Below, piece by piece: positions 59,260-64,000 of a stretch of 64,000 nucleotides of DNA (position 1 is the first letter of the stretch; each line of letters opens with the position of its first letter). Both the position numbers and the translations under genes were made by a program. The notes beneath the pieces were generated by a model. It did not search any database and was not told the DNA's origin. It saw only the letters and a program-made list of their open reading frames with translations. Location: contig CBDDCL010000015.1 in the NCBI GenBank assembly GCA_965226245.1, forward strand, positions 5,022,001-5,086,000, in the 5' to 3' direction. The DNA is from CBDCYS01 sp965226245 (GTDB taxonomy: Bacteria > Acidobacteriota > Terriglobia > Bryobacterales > UBA6623).

Positions 59260-60711
59260 TTAAGAAGATTCGGAAGATGAGGTTTTAGAGACGTACGTCT
59301 TGAACGTCAGCAGCGACACCCCAACGTAGACCAAGAATGCCGCGGTGGTTCCGGCGTACACTTCGTGCCAAGTTGTCCAACCGGCGGCTTTGCCAAAGTA
59401 CCAGGCGATGACGGTGACCGAGCCGGCCACGACGCAAACCAGGGCGCCGACCGCCGTCCCGCGTTTCCAGTAGAGCCCCAACACCAGCGTCGGCAGGAAG
59501 CAGGCCGCGTACAGAGATCCCGAAAAAGCAGTGATCTGGACAATACCAGCGAATGGATTCAGAGCGGCCAGCATACTTGCCAGTGACAGCACAACCACCC
59601 ACAAGCGGGTTTGGCGTATGGCTTTTTGATCCTGCCCGCCCGTGATGATTACGTCCCGGCTCATCGAAGACGCCGCCACCAGTAACACCGAATCAAGCGA
59701 CGACATCGCGGCCGACAGTAACACCAACAGGAAAAAGGAGCTGAGTCCGGGGCCAAGCACTTCGGCCGTGCCCAACAGGTAAAGCATCACGTGATCGGAA
59801 TCGGCTATAGCGTCGGCGGGAATCAGCGCGTGTGCGAAGGTCCCGAGGGGTAACAGACATAAATACGTAATCAGAATCAGTAGGGGCGTCACGACCCGTG
59901 CCACCCGCAGGGCCTCTTGATCCTTGAGGCCATCAATCCGTGAAAGCTGCTTGGGATCGACCAGCATCTTCATCGCGCCAGCGATGGATAAGCCGAGAAT
60001 GGCGGCTAAGGGCATGTTGCCCTGCCAAGACACCAGATTAGGGTCCTGATCGCGGACGGTTTCCAAGATTGCTGTCAGCCCGCCGCCCCTGATGATCACG
60101 GCGACGAACAGTACGACGCTGCCAAAAGCCATCAGCAATCCCTGCACGGCATCGGTGAGGACAACGGAGCGAAAGCCGCCCGCCAGGGTATATGCGGTCA
60201 CCACCACGAAGATCGCCGCCGCGGCCAGGCGGTACTCCAGGCCGAGAAACTGTTGCAAGGCGAGCGCTGAGGCCTTGTAAACGGCGACCAGGTAAACCCA
60301 CGAGGCCAGGAAGATCACCAGCGCCGAAACCCGGCGCAGCGCGGGCGAGTCGTACCGCCGCCCCAGAAATTCAGCCAGGGTTAGGGAGTGGTACTCCCGG
60401 GTCATGGTGAAAAAACGTGGCGCGACGACATACCAGGCGAAGTAGCACGAGGCGATGATCACGACGCCCTTGATGTACCAGATCAACCCAACGTCCCAGC
60501 TCTTGCCGGCGTGTCCCACAAAACTGTTGGTGCTGACATAGGTTGCGTAGAAGGACAGGGCGATCACCCAGCCGCCCAGACCGCGCCCGGCGATCAAGTA
60601 GTCAGCCAGATTGTGGGTTCCCTTCTTGCCGACCCAGCAATGATGGGCCAACATGGCCAAGTAGCCGGCCATCAAAAGTAATTGGAGCCAGTGTTCAGTG
60701 AGCCAAGTCAT
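59260..60711 (-). CDS. Sodium:solute symporter (SSS family)
   Basis: This 483-residue protein has about 13 membrane segments with the LeuT-like core: A-D-Y-L-I-A-G-R-G-L-G near the start, S-F-Y-A-T-Y-V-S-T-N-S-F-V-G, G-G-F-R-S-V-V-L-T-D-A-V-Q-G, and S-A-A-M-S-S-L-D-S-V-L-L, which holds the sodium site. It takes up a small solute with sodium; the substrate is not clear. AGGAG precedes ATG 60711; a longer open frame upstream is not used. Confidence 0.93.
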   Translation of the reverse strand: MTWLTEHWLQLLLMAGYLAMLAHHCWVGKKGTHNLADYLIAGRGLGGWVIALSFYATYVSTNSFVGHAGKSWDVGLIWYIKGVVIIASCYFAWYVVAPRFFTMTREYHSLTLAEFLGRRYDSPALRRVSALVIFLASWVYLVAVYKASALALQQFLGLEYRLAAAAIFVVVTAYTLAGGFRSVVLTDAVQGLLMAFGSVVLFVAVIIRGGGLTAILETVRDQDPNLVSWQGNMPLAAILGLSIAGAMKMLVDPKQLSRIDGLKDQEALRVARVVTPLLILITYLCLLPLGTFAHALIPADAIADSDHVMLYLLGTAEVLGPGLSSFFLLVLLSAAMSSLDSVLLVAASSMSRDVIITGGQDQKAIRQTRLWVVVLSLASMLAALNPFAGIVQITAFSGSLYAACFLPTLVLGLYWKRGTAVGALVCVVAGSVTVIAWYFGKAAGWTTWHEVYAGTTAAFLVYVGVSLLTFKTYVSKTSSSESS

Positions 60712-61088
60712 GGGTAGTCTCCTATTGGCTAGGACGCCACCCTGCGAATGACGGACCGCGCTAAATGCAGATGAAACTAGATGAAACGGAGACTCGGAAA
60801 CAGCCGGCGAGTACGGCGCCATGACGCCCCCAAAAAACCCGGCCGCCCCAGTCCGGCCCGAGGACAAGAAATCGTCAGTCACCGCAGTCCATCTTCGGCC
60901 GGTTGTCGTCTTCTCCTGCGAGGCCTGCTCTTCCTCCGCGTCGGTCCCGCCGCTCCGGGGTATACTGTCTTCGTCCTGGGTTGGGGATATGGATGCACCA
61001 AGACGAACTGGCGGGCATCCTCCGGGAGATCGCTCTGCCGCAGCCTAGACTTGTGCCGCGGTGAAAGCAGGCCGAGAGAGCCTACGCG
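60712..61088. other. Intergenic region, no gene seen
   Basis: This divergent gap lies between the symporter and the kinase gene. Short frames are open but none is supported. Possible kinase promoter elements near 60955-60975 are not convincing. Confidence 0.4.
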
Positions 61089-61217
61089 ATGAATAAGCAG
61101 CCAGATGCAGCATTTGATGAAGATCGGTTAGACGAAGTGCTCGCCAAGTACATGGAAGAGGCCGCGGCATTCAAGAACAATCTCTCCGAGATGCGCCCTG
61201 CAAAGCAAATACGTTGA
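61089..61217 (+). pseudogene. Detached 5' end of the Ser/Thr kinase gene
   Basis: Residues 1-34 (M-N-K-Q-P-D-A-A-F-D-E-D-R-L-D-E-V-L-A-K-Y-M-E) are the leader typical of such kinases. The frame then runs into the first duplicated copy in the wrong phase and ends at TGA 61215. Confidence 0.65.
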
Positions 61218-61440
61218 GAAACATCCCGACCTGGCGGCGCAGCTTCTCAAACACTTCGAAAACGAAAACGTGGTCCTATCGGGTTTCGGGCGCATTCCCT
61301 GCCGCCTGGCCGATTATGCGCCCTGCAAAGCAAATACGTTGAGAAACATCCCGACCTGGCGGCGCAGCTTCTCAAACACTTCGAAAACGAAAACGTGGTC
61401 CTATCGGGTTTCGGGCGCATTCCCTGCCGCCTGGCCGATT
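61191..61440. repeat. 125-bp perfect tandem duplication inside the kinase gene
   Basis: 61191-61315 is repeated at 61316-61440 with no difference seen. The unit codes Q-S-K-Y-V-E-K-H-P-D-L-A-A-Q-L-L-K-H-F-E. As 125 is not a multiple of three, the two copies lie in different frames. Confidence 0.9.
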
Positions 61441-63368
61441 TCGGCAAGTACACCCAGATCCGCTACATGGGCCATGGAGGGATGGGCGTCGTCTACAAAG
61501 CTTTCGATCAGGAGCTGCAAGTTTCGATAGCCCTCAAATTGAGCTTGCCCAGCGCGCTGATGGGTGAACCGTCCGTGGAACGCTTCCGCAATGAAGCCCA
61601 GAGCATGGCGCGGTTGAAACATCCCAACATCGTGCGAGTTCGCTACGTCGGAGAACACCAGGGCCGGCCCTTCTTAGACATGGAGCTGGCCGAGGGCGGG
61701 AACCTGGCTCAACATCGAGAACGTATTGCCGCCGATCAGCGGTCTGTTGCCAAGCTGATGGTGCAGGTGGCCCGCGCCGTGCATCACGCCCACCAGCGCC
61801 GCATCCTGCACCGTGACCTGAAACCGGCCAACATCTTGCTGGACTCGGACGAAGACGAGAATAAGCAGGATAAACCCTATGTGACCGATTTCGGCCTGGC
61901 CATGCGGATCGGCGCCGACGGTTTCCCGGTCGATGCCGGCGGCCGAGTTAGCGAGGAGAGTCAGGCCTACAAGAACATCCCCGGCACGGTCCCCTACATG
62001 TCGCCCGAGCAGACCGAAGGAAAAGACGCGACAACCTTGAGTGACGTCTACGGACTCGGCGCGATCATGTACTCGCTGCAGACGGGTGAATCTCCTTTTG
62101 GGGCCTCGACCGTGAAGGGAACACTGCGGCAGGTACGAGATCCGCGGCTAAAACCAAAGCCTCCGCGCGCGATTGACCCTCGCATCGACCGAACGCTCGA
62201 AGCTGTCTGCCTCAAATGTCTTCGGAAGGACCCCAACGACCGCTACACATCCGCCGAGGGACTGGCGAAAGATCTCGACCGCTGGCTGGCCCACCGGCCG
62301 ACTGAAGCCAGACCCCTTTCTCGCTTGGGCCGTTCGCGGCTTTGGCGCCGCCGCAACCCTCTTGGCGTGGGGCTCGCGCTGATGATCTTAGCGTTTTTGA
62401 TCTTGGCGGGTGTGATTCTCGCCGACCGCATCGCGGAGCCCGGCCGCGCCCTGGTCGCCCTTGCCCGCCAGAACGCTGAGACCCTCCAGCTTCGGCTGGA
62501 GCAGCTTCGTCAGGCGGTCGAGGTGGCGAGGGACCCGCGTCACGGCGAACTTCTGACGCAACGAAACTTCACGGGCTTGCAAGCGCTCATCGAGGAAACA
62601 GGAAACAGGCGTGTCGACTTGAACGGCAAATCCCCTTTCGAAAGCTGGTTCATTATCGATGACTCGGACGGAGAAATCGCGGCACGATGGCCGGCGTCCG
62701 CGCCGCAAACGCAAAGCAAAGATCGCAGATACAGGGATTACTACAAGGGTGCGCGGCTGTTGGCGAAGACGCGGGGCGGAACACCTGTTTACGTCTCGCG
62801 CGTCTATAAAGCCTTTTTGGACGACCTCTACAAGTTCGGTGTTTCCGCAGCGGTCCGGCACGGCGACAAGATCGTCGGCGCCGTCGTGGCGTCGGTCACA
62901 ACGAGTCCCCAGATGGGTCTCCCCCAGACGGAAGACAGCGAGTTCACGACCGCTCTTCTCGCCCGCGGAGACCCGCCCGAGCGTGGACGACCGTGGCCGC
63001 CGGACGGCGCTTCGGAATTCCTCGTCCTGCTTCACCCAGCCTACGAGCGTGGAACACAGCCCGTCTGGATTTCAACCGGGCAGGCCGGGAGAATTGGAAA
63101 GAGCATCGCGGACAACAACATTGCGGAGAACTACCATGATCCTGTCGTCTCGTTGAGCGCTGAAGTTGCCGAGAAGTACGGCGGCCGGTGGGTGGCCGGT
63201 TTCGCTCCCGTGGAAAACTCTGAGTTCATCGTCGTCGTTCAGCGGCGATACAGCGAAACGATCCCAGCGGCACTGTGGCCCTGGATTATAGTGTTGCTTG
63301 CCGCGTTCTTGGCAGTGGCAATCGTTTGGTTTGTCATGCCGCCGGCTTCCAATCCTAAGACGAACTAG
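61395..63368 (+). CDS. Receptor-like Ser/Thr protein kinase with Cache-type sensor domain
   Basis: This frame (657 residues from GTG 61395) has a full kinase domain: G-H-G-G-M-G-V-V-Y (P-loop), A-L-K, H-R-D-L-K-P-A-N-I-L-L-D, D-F-G-L-A-M and G-T-V-P-Y-M-S-P-E-Q. A membrane helix near residue 320, an extracytoplasmic Cache-like domain (R-Y-R-D-Y-Y-K-G-A...V-Y-V-S-R-V-Y) and a second helix near the end follow. The frame stays open back into the second 125-bp copy, but no good start with a ribosome binding site is found, so expression is uncertain. Its TAG overlaps the stop of the next, convergent gene. Confidence 0.85.
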   Translation: MVLSGFGRIPCRLADFGKYTQIRYMGHGGMGVVYKAFDQELQVSIALKLSLPSALMGEPSVERFRNEAQSMARLKHPNIVRVRYVGEHQGRPFLDMELAEGGNLAQHRERIAADQRSVAKLMVQVARAVHHAHQRRILHRDLKPANILLDSDEDENKQDKPYVTDFGLAMRIGADGFPVDAGGRVSEESQAYKNIPGTVPYMSPEQTEGKDATTLSDVYGLGAIMYSLQTGESPFGASTVKGTLRQVRDPRLKPKPPRAIDPRIDRTLEAVCLKCLRKDPNDRYTSAEGLAKDLDRWLAHRPTEARPLSRLGRSRLWRRRNPLGVGLALMILAFLILAGVILADRIAEPGRALVALARQNAETLQLRLEQLRQAVEVARDPRHGELLTQRNFTGLQALIEETGNRRVDLNGKSPFESWFIIDDSDGEIAARWPASAPQTQSKDRRYRDYYKGARLLAKTRGGTPVYVSRVYKAFLDDLYKFGVSAAVRHGDKIVGAVVASVTTSPQMGLPQTEDSEFTTALLARGDPPERGRPWPPDGASEFLVLLHPAYERGTQPVWISTGQAGRIGKSIADNNIAENYHDPVVSLSAEVAEKYGGRWVAGFAPVENSEFIVVVQRRYSETIPAALWPWIIVLLAAFLAVAIVWFVMPPASNPKTN

Positions 63369-64000
63369 GACGGCTTCACCCCGATACTCGTCGCGTGCTC
63401 CTCCCAGCGCATCTCAACTCTTGGGTCCTCCAACGTCGCCATCACGTAGTCACCGAACTCCGAGGTCGTCGCCCCAGTGCTGCACCCGCTCATCACCACC
63501 CGCCGCTCGAACTGTCCGCAGATGTCGAGGGCCTTGTTCAGCTTTGATCCCAGGTCCTTGAAGCCCAGATGCTCCAGCATCATCGCGCTTGCCCGTAGCA
63601 ACGAGCTGGGATCGGCGTACTGCGTCAAGCCCTCCCGGACCATGCGGGGAGCCGTGCCGTGAACGGCCTCGAACATCGCGTACCGTTTGCCGATGTTGGC
63701 GCTGCCGGCCGTCCCGACGCCGCCCTGCAGCGCGGCAGCCTCATCAGTGAGGATGTCGCCGTAGAGGTTCGGAAGCACCAGGACCTGGAACTGGCTGCGC
63801 TGCCTCGCGTCCAGCAAGTTGGCCGCCATGATGTCGATGTACCAACTGTCCCACTCGATCTGGGGGTAGCGCTGCGCCACCTGCCTGGCGATATCCAGGA
63901 ACTTGCCGTCGGTACGTTTGACGATGTTGGCCTTGGTAACAACGGTGACGCGGTTCTTGCCGGTGCGCTGAGCATGCGCGAAGGCGGCGTCAATGATGCG
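63365..64000 (-). CDS. Isocitrate/isopropylmalate dehydrogenase-family protein, partial
   Basis: The gene runs off the right edge; 211 C-terminal residues are seen. V-T-V-V-T-K-A-N-I-V-K-R-T-D-G and the metal/substrate block Y-I-D-I-M-A-A-N-L then P-N-L-Y-G-D-I-L-T-D-E-A-A, with F-E-A-V-H-G-T-A-P, define the beta-decarboxylating dehydrogenase family. The lysine-containing T-K-A-N-I-V-K suits isocitrate dehydrogenase, but isopropylmalate or homoisocitrate forms are not excluded. Its stop shares CTAG with the kinase stop. Confidence 0.9.
   Translation of the reverse strand, partial: RIIDAAFAHAQRTGKNRVTVVTKANIVKRTDGKFLDIARQVAQRYPQIEWDSWYIDIMAANLLDARQRSQFQVLVLPNLYGDILTDEAAALQGGVGTAGSANIGKRYAMFEAVHGTAPRMVREGLTQYADPSSLLRASAMMLEHLGFKDLGSKLNKALDICGQFERRVVMSGCSTGATTSEFGDYVMATLEDPRVEMRWEEHATSIGVKPS

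Noticed and set aside
60821..61048. Small frame before the kinase as a sigma factor
   Set aside because: No sigma-70 motif is present and no ribosome binding site is visible.

Overview
The window looks like an Acidobacteriota chromosome, most like Bryobacterales/Solibacter relatives. This is inferred from gene content: GC-rich DNA, a split F-type ATP synthase locus, paired DUF1549/DUF1553 (PSD1) and DUF1501 proteins, DUF1080 hydrolases, a PQQ-type propeller protein, many TPR proteins and a planctomycete/acidobacterial-type Ser/Thr kinase. No 16S rRNA gene is present to prove it. The GC-rich housekeeping blocks are separated by stretches rich in insertion sequences, palindromic repeats and dead genes.

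Layout. 1-0.8 kb: partial membrane glycosyltransferase. 1.2-3.4 kb: atpZ/I-B-E-F (Fo part only). 3.6-8.2 kb: long acidic zinc-finger protein and a TPR protein. 8.2-12.5 kb: nucleotidyltransferase, pseudopilin, moaA, hicB with a hicA remnant, hemH. 12.6-16 kb: cstA, tRNA-Gln and a probable SELENOPROTEIN (redoxin fused to a DsbD-like domain, in-frame TGA plus SECIS-like hairpin). 16-24.5 kb: DUF1080, phhB (its stop codon lies in a MITE-like element), iscA, nadA, Uma2, an ArsS arsenosugar-type pair, parDE and folP-folB-folK.

24.8-41.3 kb: two apparently identical ISKra4-like elements in opposite orientation. Each has its own 8-bp target duplication and an A8 frameshift site. They bracket a methyltransferase, an FGE-like protein, a hemerythrin, the PSD1/DUF1501 pair, a PQQ propeller, an ankyrin lipoprotein, a frameshifted uppS, a winged-helix regulator with its membrane partner, and a small membrane operon. 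The first copy destroyed a phd/vapC toxin-antitoxin module. 41.8-43.5 kb: decayed RAYT (REP-associated tyrosine transposase) copies interleaved with large REP-like hairpins.

43.6-53.6 kb: enolase-superfamily dehydratase, IS1380 inside a DUF3604-like remnant, DUF1080, secreted proteins, a double lipocalin-like lipoprotein, and IS256 splitting an NHL-repeat gene. 53.6-55 kb: gene debris and a small membrane protein. 55.1-60.7 kb: a DASS transporter, a three-gene operon of one GRDP-like and two TIGR04222 proteins with Cys/Gly-repeat tails, and an SSS symporter. 61-64 kb: a receptor-like Ser/Thr kinase whose 5' end carries a 125-bp tandem duplication, and a partial isocitrate/isopropylmalate dehydrogenase.

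The observations most worth following are the selenoprotein, the GRDP/TIGR04222 Cys-Gly-tail operon, the RAYT/REP family, and the number of genes caught in the act of decay.
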